Of a DNA stretch of 64,000 bases, positions 29,152 to 37,054 are shown piece after piece. The DNA comes from CAYNKA01 sp964397655. Lineage in GTDB: Bacteria; Spirochaetota; Spirochaetia; DTKZ01. The position numbers were made by a program, and so were the translations under genes. Under the pieces are notes generated by a model. The model was given only the letters and a program-made list of their open reading frames with translations, searched no databases and was not told the origin of the DNA. The stretch spans positions 262,384 to 326,383 of the forward strand of contig CAYNKA010000005.1 of NCBI GenBank assembly GCA_964397655.1, given 5' to 3'. How positions within the stretch are numbered: the stretch's first letter is position 1; the number at the start of each line of letters is the position of its first letter.

Positions 29152-30201
29152 TCATTCGGATTCGACAGGTCGTTCGGCGAATGCCACCCGGTTTCTTCCT
29201 TCTTGCTTGGCCCGATACAAGGCCCGGTCGGCCTTGAAGATCACCGACTCCAAGTCTTCCGATTTGGTTCTCGTCGCAACTCCTATGCTTACGGTGACCG
29301 GCCGCTCGATGATTTCGGCGGACTCGACGGCGCGCCTCAATCGGTCGGCGAAAAGCGACAGTTTGACGCCGTCATCGAAGGAGGACAGGATGAGGAATTC
29401 CTCGCCGCCGTAACGAAAGACCCGGTCTTCCGACCTGCATGTGGACAGCAACAGCTGCCCGATCCTTTGGAGTACCAGATCTCCGGCAGCATGGCCGTAG
29501 GTGTCGTTCACGATCTTGAAATGGTCGATGTCGCACATGAGGATGCAGATCTTGGAATCGTCGTTTCTTTTCGACATGGCCGAAAAGAATTCATCGAGAT
29601 AGTTCCTGTTGTAGAGGCCCGTGAGCTTGTCGATGGCCGCACGAACCTCGACGCCTTTTTGAATGCGATACTTGAGGATGTAGAGCACGATCACGAGCAA
29701 TCCGATAGCGCTGATGACGCCGTACGATATCAGCGTATAGATGCGCAGAAAACCGTGAGTCTTCGATTCGACCGTATGCGCTATCGAATCCGCTGTCGTC
29801 CAGGCAAGCTCGCTCAGGCTGAAAATCAGTTCGGGATCCCGGTTCTTCACGGAGAGCGCCTTTTCGATGTCATCGAGGATTTTTTCGAGTTCCTCGATCT
29901 TTCCGATATCCCGGTCCGAGAAAAGCATCCGGTTCGCGCGCTCGAATAGGAGGGCTTTGTCTATCCGCACGGATATGTCTCCGAGAGGAAATTGATCGGC
30001 ATACCCGAGAATATGAGCCTTCACGTACCGCTGAATTCCGCCTCGGATCTTCCCTATCTCGTTTATCGCCGAGGAATAATCGGATACCAATCCGGAAATG
30101 TTGACCGAGGCGAAAACGACCACGACGAGAAGCGCGATCTGCGGCACCAGGATGCGGATTGCCACCGTCGATGACGTGTGGGTTTCTTTTCGAATGTGCA
30201 C
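29152..30201 (-). CDS. Membrane-bound GGDEF diguanylate cyclase
   Basis: This 349-residue protein has an N-terminal transmembrane helix (ILVPQIALLVVVVFASV), a periplasmic sensor-like region (about 35-150), a second helix (ISAIGLLVIVLYIL, about 165-180), and a GGDEF domain with DKLTGLYNRNYL, CDIDHFKIVNDTYGH and the active-site RYGGEEF. It should make cyclic di-GMP. The active-site Glu-Glu-Phe is intact. Its -35 region lies at the outer edge of the tRNA repeat array. Confidence 0.92.
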   Translation of the reverse strand: MHIRKETHTSSTVAIRILVPQIALLVVVVFASVNISGLVSDYSSAINEIGKIRGGIQRYVKAHILGYADQFPLGDISVRIDKALLFERANRMLFSDRDIGKIEELEKILDDIEKALSVKNRDPELIFSLSELAWTTADSIAHTVESKTHGFLRIYTLISYGVISAIGLLVIVLYILKYRIQKGVEVRAAIDKLTGLYNRNYLDEFFSAMSKRNDDSKICILMCDIDHFKIVNDTYGHAAGDLVLQRIGQLLLSTCRSEDRVFRYGGEEFLILSSFDDGVKLSLFADRLRRAVESAEIIERPVTVSIGVATRTKSEDLESVIFKADRALYRAKQEGRNRVAFAERPVESE

Positions 30202-30225
30202 TTTTTGATCTCCAAAGGAGCAACA

Positions 30226-30414
30226 TCACTTAAAGTAGGGGAAATCGACGGCGTTTTCAAGTCCAGGTGTCATATAGGGTAAAGGTTTTGGGCCCACCTG
30301 GACTCGCCCTCCTCTCGCGGCCTTCCTGGCCGCTCGCTCCGGGCCGGGGCGCTCGCTGGCGGCGCACTTCCTGTGCGCCTTCCGCTCCTTACGTCGCGCG
30401 CTCGCGCCCTTCAA
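30226..30414 (-). CDS. Possible protamine-like basic peptide encoded in the tRNA repeat
   Basis: A TTG-initiated frame in the repeat encodes about 62 residues that are unusually rich in Arg, Lys and Ala (KGASARRKERKAHRKCAAS near the N terminus). The next repeat copy has an equivalent frame at 30389-30568 that diverges only in its last residues. E. coli tyrT repeats encode a comparable protamine-like peptide (Tpr). No clear ribosome-binding site is visible, so translation is unproven. Confidence 0.25.
   Translation of the reverse strand: MKGASARRKERKAHRKCAASERPGPERAARKAARGGRVQVGPKPLPYMTPGLENAVDFPYFK
30232..30260 (-). promoter_or_regulatory. Sigma70 promoter for the GGDEF gene
   Basis: TTGAAA, 17 bp, TACTTT on the minus strand, 31 bp before the ATG. 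The -35 starts in the terminal bases of the outermost tRNA repeat copy. Confidence 0.5.
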
Positions 30415-30612
30415 GTCCAGGTGTCATATAGGGTAAAGGTTTTGGGCCCACCTGGACTCGCCCTCCTCTCGCGGCCTTCCTGGCCGCTCGCTCCGGGCCG
30501 GGGCGCTCGCTGGCGGCGCACTTCCTGTGCGCCTTCCGCTCCTTACGTCGCGCGCTCGCGCCCTTCAAGTCCAGGTGTCATATAGGGTAAAGGTTTTGGG
30601 CCCACCTGGACT
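30256..30612 (-). repeat. 154-bp tandem repeat array containing the 3' end of tRNA(CAT)
   Basis: Two full 154-bp copies (from 30258 and from 30412) and a third partial copy (30566-30612) that runs into the tRNA gene are essentially identical. Each contains the last 16-17 bases of the tRNA (AGTCCAGGTGGGCCCA on the minus strand), a short spacer and an inverted copy of its T-arm half (CACCTGGACTTG). The remainder is GC-rich with many small palindromes. Confidence 0.92.
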
Positions 30613-30670
30613 TGAACCAGGGACCAACGGATTATGAGTCCGCCGCTCTGACCAACTGAGCTATGGGCCC
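30597..30670 (-). tRNA. tRNA with CAT anticodon, probably tRNA-Ile2 (or elongator Met)
   Basis: The cloverleaf is clear on the minus strand: acceptor GGGCCCA/TGGGCCC, D-arm TAGCTCAGTTGGTCAGAGC, anticodon stem GGACT...ATCC with loop CTCATAA, and T-loop GGTTCAAGTCC. Anticodon CAT means Met or lysidine-modified Ile. The GTTGGTC variable region and CTGGTTCAAGTCCAG T-arm resemble E. coli ileX, so Ile2 is favoured. The 3' CCA is not encoded. Confidence 0.93.
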
Positions 30671-30683
30671 GAAAGGACTCTCT

Positions 30684-30713
30684 TTTATGCCATGAAGGAA
30701 AGGAGTCTGTCAA
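30684..30713 (-). promoter_or_regulatory. Sigma70 promoter for tRNA(CAT)
   Basis: TTGACA, 18 bp, CATAAA on the minus strand, ending 13 bp before the tRNA 5' end. Confidence 0.6.
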
Positions 30714-30744
30714 TGACGATCGATTGTTCTCACGTCACTGGAGA

Positions 30745-30772
30745 CGAAAACAGCCGCCCCACGGAGGGCGGC
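30745..30772 (-). terminator. Terminator downstream of glnA
   Basis: On the minus strand GCCGCCC and GGGCGGC pair around a 6-nt loop and are followed by TGTTTTCG, 17 bp after the glnA stop. Confidence 0.7.
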
Positions 30773-30788
30773 CGCGACGTGCATCGTG

Positions 30789-32213
30789 CTAAATGTCGTA
30801 ATACAGGGCGAATTCCCAGGGATGGGGACGGAGGTCGAGGGCGACGACTTCGTTCTTCAGCTTGTAGTCGATCCAGGTCTCGATGACGTCCTCGGTGAAG
30901 ACGTCTCCCTTGAGGAGCCAGTCGTGATCCTTCTCGAGGTTCTCCAGGGCTTCCCTGAGGCTTCCCGGAGTGTGGGGTACTTGGGCGAGCTCTTCCGGCG
31001 GCAGGTCGTAGATGTCCTTGTCCAGGGGATCTCCGGGATGGATCTTGTTCTGGATGCCGTCCAGGGCCGCCATGAGCATGGCGGAAAAAGTCAGATAGGG
31101 ATTGCCGCTCGGATCGGGGCAGCGGAACTCCAAGCGTTTCGCCTTTTCGGAGTTGGAGTACATGGGGATGCGCACCGCGGCGCTCCGGTTCCTTCGGGAA
31201 TAGGCGAGGTTGACGGGAGCTTCGAAACCGGGAACGAGCCGCTTGTAGCTGTTCGTGGTGGGATTCGAGAACGCGAGGAGGGCCGGAGCGTGCTTGAGCA
31301 GTCCGCCGACGGCGTAGAGCGCCATTTCCGAAAGACCGGCGTATCCGTTGCCGTAGAAGAGGTTCTTTCCTCCCTTCCAGATCGAGAAATGCACGTGCAT
31401 GCCGCTCCCATTGTCGCCGAAGAGGGGCTTGGGCATGAAAGTGACGGTCTTGTTGGCTTTTTTCGCCACGTTCTTGATGACGTATTTGAACTTGAGGAGG
31501 TTGTCCGCCATCTGGACGAGGGTGTTGAAGCGCATGTCGAGCTCACACTGCCCGCCGGACGCGACCTCGTGGTGCTGGGCCTCCATGTCGATTCCGACCT
31601 TCATGAGCGTGAGCATCATTTCGGTGCGCAGGTCCTGGAGGCTGTCCGTGGGCGGAACCGGGAAATACCCCTCCTTGAACCGCGGCTTGTAGCCGAGATT
31701 CGGGTTTTCAATCCGGCCCGAATTCCAGCGGCCTTCCGCGGAATCGATGTAATAAAAACCCTGATTGACGGTCTGGTCGAAGCGGATGTCGTCGAATACG
31801 AAGAACTCCGCCTCCGGCCCGAAATAGGCCGTGTCGCCCGTTCCTACGGACCTGAGATAGTTCTCGGCCTTACGGGCGATGTTTCGGGGGTCGCGGGTGT
31901 AGTCCTTGCCGGTTATGGGATCGCAGATGTTGCACACGAGCACCAGGGTCCTCACCTGAGTGAACGGATCGATGAACGCGCTCTCCGCCACGGGCTTCAC
32001 GAGCATGTCGGACTCGTTGATCGATTGCCAGCCCCGGATGCTGGAGCCGTCGAATCCGAGGCCTTCCTCGAAGGTTTTTTCCTCCATCACCGAAGAGGGG
32101 ACGGAGAAATGCTGCCACAGACCGGGGAAATCCATGAACCTGAGGTCGACGACCTCGACCTTCTCCCGTTCGATGAGCGAAAGGACCTCTTTCGCGGTTT
32201 TGACCAACGCCAT
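30789..32213 (-). CDS. glnA: Glutamine synthetase, type I
   Basis: This 474-residue enzyme makes glutamine from glutamate, ammonia and ATP. Catalytic motifs are FDGSSIRGW, FGPEAEFFVF, HHEVASGGQCELDMRF, GSGMHVHFSIWK and PVNLAYSRRNRSAAVRIP. The loop IYDLPPEELAQVPHTPGSL keeps the tyrosine that is adenylylated in GSI-beta enzymes, so regulation by adenylylation is possible. It lies 63 bp downstream of glnN and may share readthrough transcripts from the sigma54 promoter. Confidence 0.97.
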   Translation of the reverse strand: MALVKTAKEVLSLIEREKVEVVDLRFMDFPGLWQHFSVPSSVMEEKTFEEGLGFDGSSIRGWQSINESDMLVKPVAESAFIDPFTQVRTLVLVCNICDPITGKDYTRDPRNIARKAENYLRSVGTGDTAYFGPEAEFFVFDDIRFDQTVNQGFYYIDSAEGRWNSGRIENPNLGYKPRFKEGYFPVPPTDSLQDLRTEMMLTLMKVGIDMEAQHHEVASGGQCELDMRFNTLVQMADNLLKFKYVIKNVAKKANKTVTFMPKPLFGDNGSGMHVHFSIWKGGKNLFYGNGYAGLSEMALYAVGGLLKHAPALLAFSNPTTNSYKRLVPGFEAPVNLAYSRRNRSAAVRIPMYSNSEKAKRLEFRCPDPSGNPYLTFSAMLMAALDGIQNKIHPGDPLDKDIYDLPPEELAQVPHTPGSLREALENLEKDHDWLLKGDVFTEDVIETWIDYKLKNEVVALDLRPHPWEFALYYDI

Positions 32214-32245
32214 GACGCCTCCTTCTCTTCGTGTCAGGAAAATGA

Positions 32246-32269
32246 ACGGGGGGCCTGGATGCCCCCCGT
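32246..32269 (-). terminator. Hairpin between glnN and glnA
   Basis: ACGGGGGGC and GCCCCCCGT form a 9-bp stem with a 6-nt loop between the two glutamine synthetase genes, followed on the minus strand by TCATTTTCC. It is a weak terminator that would lower, not abolish, glnA expression from upstream. Confidence 0.55.
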
Positions 32270-32276
32270 CGTGAAG

Positions 32277-34412
32277 CTACAAGCGGAACAGAAGATCCTC
32301 GTAGGTCGGAATCGGCCACTTGTCCTTCCCGACCAGCGTTTCGAGTTTGTCGGCAACGATACGCACCTCGGCCATTTTGGAGAAGACGCGCTGCCGGTAG
32401 AACCTCGCGTGCTTGAGGACGTCGTGCTCGCCGCCTTCCTCGCCCTCTGCGATCAGGATTTCGAGTTCCTTGGTCCTCTCCTTGAGCGATTTGGAATATT
32501 CGACGATCTCCTTCAGGAAACCTTCCTGATTGCCGGTGTCGATCGCGGCCGACACTTCTTTGATGGAATTTATGTTCGACGCGACTTCACCGGAATATGC
32601 GAGGACCGCGGGATAGATCTGGCGATTGACCATGCTGACCATGACCTTTGCCTCGATGTTGATCTGTTTGATGTATTTTTCGAGGTAGACCGTGCAGCGG
32701 GACTCGAGCTCTTCCTTCGTGAGGATCTTGTGCTTCTTGAAGAGTTCGACCGCGGCGGGCTTCACGAGTTCCGGGATGGCTTCCACGGTCGAGGTGATGT
32801 TCGGCAGGCCGCGTTTCTCGGCCTCCTTGATCCATTCCGCGGCGTAGTTGTTGCCGTTGAAGATGATCCGCTTGTGGGCCTTGTAGGTCTCGGTCACGAT
32901 GTTCTTGATGGCGGTCTTCGGGTCCTTCGCCTTCTCGAGGACGTCCGCGAAGCCGGAGAGGCTTTCCGCGACCGCGCAGTTGAGCACCGTGTTGGGACCC
33001 GCGACCGACTCGGAGGAGGGCACCATGCGGAACTCGAATTTGTTTCCCGTGAACGCGAAGGGAGAGGTCCGGTTCCGGTCGGTGAGATCCCGGGGAAGCT
33101 TGGGCAGGCAGTTGACGCCTATCTCGAGCTTGCCCCCGCCCGAGGCTTCGACGGGCATTCCCTTGGAGAGATTCTCGAGCACGTTGGCAAGCGTGTCGCC
33201 GAGGAACACTGAAACGATGGCGGGCGGGGCCTCGTTCGCTCCGAGCCGGTGGTCGTTGCCGGTGTTCGCGGCGGACATCCTGAGGACGGGCGCATAGGTG
33301 TCCACCGCCTTGAGCACGGCCATGAGGAAGACCAGGAACTGGGCGTTCTCGTGCGGGCTGTTGCCGGGTTCGAGGAGGTTGATCCCGTCGTCGGTGCCCA
33401 TGGACCAGTTGTTGTGCTTGCCGGAGCCGTTCACGCCCGCGAAGGGCTTCTCGTGGAGAAGACAGGCCAGGCCGTGACGGCTCGCGACCTTCTTCATGGT
33501 CTCCATGACGAGCTGGTTCCAATCGCAGGCGGCGTTCGAAGTGGTGAAGATCGTCGCGAGCTCGAACTGGTTCGGAGCCACCTCATTGTGCTGGGTCTTG
33601 GCCGATATGCCGAGCTTCCAGAGTTCGTAGTTGAGTTCCCTCATGTAATCCGCGACGCGTTCCTTGATGAAGCCGAAGTAATGGTCTTCCATCTCCTGTC
33701 CCTTGGGGGGCCTGGCGCCGAAAACCGTCCTTCCGGTGAGCATGAGGTCGATCCGCTTCTCGAAGAGTTCCTTCTCGACGAGGAAATACTCCTGCTCAGG
33801 TCCGAGGGTCGTCGTCACGCGCGTGGACGTGGTGTTCCCGAGGGCCTTGAGTACCCTGAGCGCCTGCTTGTTGATGGCCTCCATGGATCTGAGGAGGGGA
33901 ACTTTCTTGTCCAACGCTTCCCCGGTGTAGGAGACGAAAGCGGTCGGTATGTAGAGCGTGACGCCGGTGTTGTCCTCCTTTAAGAAGGCGGGCGAGCTCA
34001 CGTCCCAGGCGGTGTAGCCTCGGGCCTCGAACGTCGCGCGCAGGCCTCCAGACGGAAAAGACGAAGCGTCGGGTTCGCCCTGGGTCAGCTCCTTGCCGGA
34101 AAACTCCATGATGACACCGCCGTCGCCGGTCGGGGCGATGAAGGAGTCGTGCTTTTCGGCGGTCAGTCCGGTGAGAGGCTGGAACCAATGCGTGAAATGC
34201 GTCGCTCCTCGTTCGATCGCCCAATCCCGCATCGCCGCCGCCACGACTTCGGCGACGCCGAGGGAGAGCTCGATCTCCCCCTTCTGCACGCGCTTTATCT
34301 CTTTGTAAATGCTCTTCGGAAGCCTCTCCTTCATGACCTTGTCGTTGAAACTGTTCACCCCATAGATTTCGGGCAGGGGCGTAGCGACAAAATCGATCGT
34401 CGTTCTTGCCAT
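32277..34412 (-). CDS. glnN: Glutamine synthetase, type III
   Basis: This 711-residue protein is the large GSIII type found in Bacteroides, cyanobacteria and spirochaetes. Characteristic segments are FTHWFQPLTGLTAEKHDSF, TLGPEQEYFLVEK, TQHNEVAPNQFELA, CLLHEKPFAGVNGSGKHNNW and NGNNYAAEWIKEAEKRGLPN. It has a perfect sigma54 promoter and a GAGGAG site upstream, which implies nitrogen-responsive expression. Length is normal for the type. Confidence 0.97.
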   Translation of the reverse strand: MARTTIDFVATPLPEIYGVNSFNDKVMKERLPKSIYKEIKRVQKGEIELSLGVAEVVAAAMRDWAIERGATHFTHWFQPLTGLTAEKHDSFIAPTGDGGVIMEFSGKELTQGEPDASSFPSGGLRATFEARGYTAWDVSSPAFLKEDNTGVTLYIPTAFVSYTGEALDKKVPLLRSMEAINKQALRVLKALGNTTSTRVTTTLGPEQEYFLVEKELFEKRIDLMLTGRTVFGARPPKGQEMEDHYFGFIKERVADYMRELNYELWKLGISAKTQHNEVAPNQFELATIFTTSNAACDWNQLVMETMKKVASRHGLACLLHEKPFAGVNGSGKHNNWSMGTDDGINLLEPGNSPHENAQFLVFLMAVLKAVDTYAPVLRMSAANTGNDHRLGANEAPPAIVSVFLGDTLANVLENLSKGMPVEASGGGKLEIGVNCLPKLPRDLTDRNRTSPFAFTGNKFEFRMVPSSESVAGPNTVLNCAVAESLSGFADVLEKAKDPKTAIKNIVTETYKAHKRIIFNGNNYAAEWIKEAEKRGLPNITSTVEAIPELVKPAAVELFKKHKILTKEELESRCTVYLEKYIKQINIEAKVMVSMVNRQIYPAVLAYSGEVASNINSIKEVSAAIDTGNQEGFLKEIVEYSKSLKERTKELEILIAEGEEGGEHDVLKHARFYRQRVFSKMAEVRIVADKLETLVGKDKWPIPTYEDLLFRL

Positions 34413-34452
34413 CGTGATACTCCTCTAGTGATCCGAATGAATACTAAATAAA

Positions 34453-34468
34453 TGCAATTCCCGTGCCA
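34453..34468 (-). promoter_or_regulatory. Sigma54 promoter for glnN
   Basis: The minus strand reads TGGCACGGGAATTGCA, matching the -24/-12 consensus TGGCACN5TTGCA exactly, 41 bp upstream of the glnN ATG. It predicts dependence on RpoN and an enhancer-binding activator. Confidence 0.85.
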
Positions 34469-34544
34469 AAGGCATATCAGAAACGTAACTGCTTTCCGCA
34501 TCTCAAATTACCGGAAACGCAAAGGTAAGGACCGAAATAATAAG

Positions 34545-34589
34545 CTACATTTTTGTAGTTATTTACCTACATCCTATACCGGAATGTAG
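34545..34589 (-). promoter_or_regulatory. Candidate enhancer sites upstream of the glnN sigma54 promoter
   Basis: Two inverted repeats with the same arms lie about 75-135 bp upstream of the sigma54 promoter: CTACATTTTTGTAG (34545-34558) and CTACAT with ATGTAG 11 bp apart (34567-34589). The position suits an enhancer-binding protein. The activator itself is not in the window. Confidence 0.5.
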
Positions 34590-34634
34590 TGTATACGATT
34601 TATTCCGTTTTCACAAGCGGTAGGACGATAATAT

Positions 34635-34655
34635 CCCCCGGGAGGACCCCGGGGG
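34635..34655 (-). terminator. GC-rich hairpin after the DUF2156 gene
   Basis: CCCCCGGG and CCCGGGGG form an 8-bp stem with a 5-nt loop 24 bp beyond the DUF2156 stop. There is no T tract, so termination strength is uncertain. Confidence 0.45.
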
Positions 34656-34678
34656 ACGAAGGGCGGGTGACGTTGCGA

Positions 34679-35551
34679 TCAGGCCTGAGGACGGACCGCG
34701 TACTTCTTCACGAAACCGCAGGGGCGGTATGTCAACTTCGCCTGCCTGAGGCCGGGGTCTCCGAGATCCTGCTCCCTGTTGATGTAGATGTAATACTGCG
34801 GGAGGGCGGCCGCGAACGCCTGGTTCACGAATTGATAGATTCCTTTGTAGGAGTCGATGGCTTTTTCGAAATGTACGGCAAAACTTCTTCCTCTCGCCAA
34901 GGCCTCGCCGAGAGTGTAGGCGGCGGGCTTTCCGTCCACGTAGTACATGTAGCCCTTCAGGTTGAGCAGTTCCATGAGATCCAGGGCTTCCTTCGCCGCG
35001 ACGAAATCCCCGTCCGCCTTGGTCGCTCTCCACGCGTCGAGAACGTAAAAAGCGTCCTTGAGAAGGCTTTTCTTCAATGGAACTTCCTCGTACTGGTAAT
35101 TGTTGAGAAATGCGTTCACGAGATTGCGCTTCTTGTGGAACTGCTTACCCGGCAGGGTGGCCAGATCGGACCGGAGGTAGAGGTAATCGAAATTGTTCCT
35201 ATCCTCCTCCACGGTGTAACCGAGCTTCTCCAGCACGATTCTTCCGGCGCCCATGTCTCCTTCCGACAGGTTCTTGAGATAATCGTGATGCTTGAAGAGG
35301 TCGCGGATGATTTCCTCGTCGGGGAGACCGCAGGGAAGGGAAAAGAATTTCTTCCCCGCCTTCTCGCCCGAGATGACGGCGGTATCGTTCGGCAGCCATG
35401 ACACCCGGTATTGATAGGTGTTCCTGAAGAGGTACAGGCCTGCGAAGGTGAATTCGGAGATTCCGTCCTTGAGCATGGAGAGACGGGGATGCAGCTCCTG
35501 TCGCATGTCGAGATCGATGGGGGCGAAAGCAGGATAATTGGGTATGTTCAT
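34679..35551 (-). CDS. DUF2156 (phosphatidylglycerol lysyltransferase C-terminal-like) protein
   Basis: This 290-residue soluble protein resembles the DUF2156 family, a double GNAT-like fold related to the catalytic domain of MprF, which moves aminoacyl groups. Segments include FTFAGLYLFRNTYQYRVSW, FDYLYLRSDLATLPGKQFHK and YINREQDLGDPGLRQAKLTY, the last typical of the family C terminus. No membrane segment is present, so it is not a full flippase-type MprF. The ATG at 35551 gives the family N terminus; upstream in-frame codons look untranslated. Confidence 0.8.
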   Translation of the reverse strand: MNIPNYPAFAPIDLDMRQELHPRLSMLKDGISEFTFAGLYLFRNTYQYRVSWLPNDTAVISGEKAGKKFFSLPCGLPDEEIIRDLFKHHDYLKNLSEGDMGAGRIVLEKLGYTVEEDRNNFDYLYLRSDLATLPGKQFHKKRNLVNAFLNNYQYEEVPLKKSLLKDAFYVLDAWRATKADGDFVAAKEALDLMELLNLKGYMYYVDGKPAAYTLGEALARGRSFAVHFEKAIDSYKGIYQFVNQAFAAALPQYYIYINREQDLGDPGLRQAKLTYRPCGFVKKYAVRPQA

Positions 35552-35603
35552 GATAATAGAATATAAAGAAAACCGATATACAAGGCAAATGCGGGCGGGA
35601 AGC

Positions 35604-35798
35604 CTAGGAAGAAACCGGGACGATGTAGCCGAGGGCAAGCAGCTGCTCGAAGACGCATCGATTGATGCACTGCTCCGCCCGGCATTCGAGATCGTCGGCC
35701 CGATGCACCGTTTCGCAGGCGTACTCGTCCTCGTCCGCTCCGACGATTCGGATCAGATGGTCGGGACCGTCTTCGGTCACAAGACGGTAGGTTTCCAT
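35604..35798 (-). CDS. Small Cys-containing protein, unknown function
   Basis: This 64-residue protein starts METYRLVTEDGPDHLIRIVG and has four cysteines, including CRAEQCINRC. A strong GAGGAGGT ribosome-binding site precedes the ATG at 35798, supporting expression. It lies 52 bp upstream of the DUF2156 gene on the same strand. The Cys spacing could bind a metal, but no family was recognised. Confidence 0.55.
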   Translation of the reverse strand: METYRLVTEDGPDHLIRIVGADEDEYACETVHRADDLECRAEQCINRCVFEQLLALGYIVPVSS

Positions 35799-35907
35799 GC
35801 GCACCTCCTCGATATCCCGGGGATGCCCATCGTCGCTGCTTGTACTTATTTTCGGTTTTTCTCGGCGAAACTGAAGGCTTCGGCCGATGATAGAGGTGGA
35901 GGCCTCC

Positions 35908-37050
35908 ATGAAACGCGTTCTCCTTATCCCTCTCCTCGTCCTGCTCGCGGCCGGGGCTCCCTGCCGCGCGGAGGAAGTCCTCGTCGAACACGCCGGATAC
36001 TACCTCGACCTTCCCGAAGGCTGGTCGCTCCTCGACGCGAGGGACCTGGATTCGATCTCCTTCACCGACAGGAGCCGGAGCGCGGTCTTCCAGGTCATGA
36101 CGTTTCCCGCAGGCAGATTCGCCGCTATCGCCGACCTGTCGCGTCATGTGCTGGACAGGCTGAAGACCAAGGGCGAACTGGGGAAATTCCCGTACGAGGG
36201 GAACGAGGCCGCCCTCGCCGAAATCGAATTCCAGGCCGGGAAGCATGCAGCCCGGGGCTACGCCCTCTTCCTCCGCGCCCCCGACCGAGACTATGCCCTT
36301 CTCGCCTTCGCTCCCCGTGCCTCCTATGCGGCCTTCTTCCCGGAACTCCTCTCCTGTCTCGACTCGTTCGCCTCCGGGAGGGCCGAGCGGCTCAGACCGG
36401 GTCCCTTGAGCCAATTCTACTCGCCCTTCCCTCCGCGTGAAGCGAAGATGCGGGAGATAGCGTTCCGCGGGACCAAGATCGCCTTCGCGACGGGGGACGA
36501 GGAACCCGAGGCGAACCAACTCGTCATCGAACGCGAGGCGAAGATCCTCGTTGCGGGAAAGGGCGATTTCGTCGAGGCGTGGAGGCGTCATTACCGGGCC
36601 GTCTACCGCGACACGTACGCCAGGCTGGCTCCCCTGGCGGACCGGGCCATGGAAGCCCTCGAATCCGAGGGCCTGAGGCGGGAGGCCGCGCCCGCCGCCC
36701 TGCTTTCCTGGCTTCAGGGCTTCGCGTACACGAGGACGAAGACCCTCTCCGACCTCCAGTCGCCCCTGTCGTGCGTCCTGTCCGGCAGCGGCGACTGCGA
36801 TTCCCTGGGACTCGCCTACGTCATCCTCCTCCGGCGCATGGGCTTCGACGCGGTTCTCCTCGTTTCCTCGAAGTACGGTCATGCGATGGCGGGGGTGGAC
36901 ATCCCCGGCGCGGGAGCCCGGATATCGTACGAAGGGAAGAACTATCTGGTCGCGGAACTGACGGACAAGGTGGCCCTGGGGCTCATCGACCGGGACATGG
37001 CGGACCCGTCCGGCTGGATCCCGGTCGCCTTCGAACGCCCCGTGCGATGA
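35908..37050 (+). CDS. Secreted transglutaminase-like protein
   Basis: This 380-residue protein has a signal peptide (MKRVLLIPLLVLLAAGAPCRA) and a C-terminal domain with GSGDCDSLGLAYVILLRRMG and YGHAMAGVDIPG, the Cys and His spacing of transglutaminase-like cysteine proteases; the third catalytic residue was not assigned. The N-terminal half has no recognised domain. The ATG at 35908 has a GGAGG site. It converges with the coiled-coil lipoprotein gene. Confidence 0.65.
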   Translation: MKRVLLIPLLVLLAAGAPCRAEEVLVEHAGYYLDLPEGWSLLDARDLDSISFTDRSRSAVFQVMTFPAGRFAAIADLSRHVLDRLKTKGELGKFPYEGNEAALAEIEFQAGKHAARGYALFLRAPDRDYALLAFAPRASYAAFFPELLSCLDSFASGRAERLRPGPLSQFYSPFPPREAKMREIAFRGTKIAFATGDEEPEANQLVIEREAKILVAGKGDFVEAWRRHYRAVYRDTYARLAPLADRAMEALESEGLRREAAPAALLSWLQGFAYTRTKTLSDLQSPLSCVLSGSGDCDSLGLAYVILLRRMGFDAVLLVSSKYGHAMAGVDIPGAGARISYEGKNYLVAELTDKVALGLIDRDMADPSGWIPVAFERPVR

Positions 37051-37054
37051 GGGG

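Noticed and set aside
30373..30585. A plus-strand frame inside the tRNA repeats
   Set aside because: It is antisense to the tRNA transcript, lacks a ribosome-binding site and shifts frame with each repeat copy.
30256..30612. CRISPR array or insertion sequence at the 154-bp repeats
   Set aside because: There are no spacers, no transposase and no terminal inverted repeats flanking a gene; repeats extend from a tRNA.
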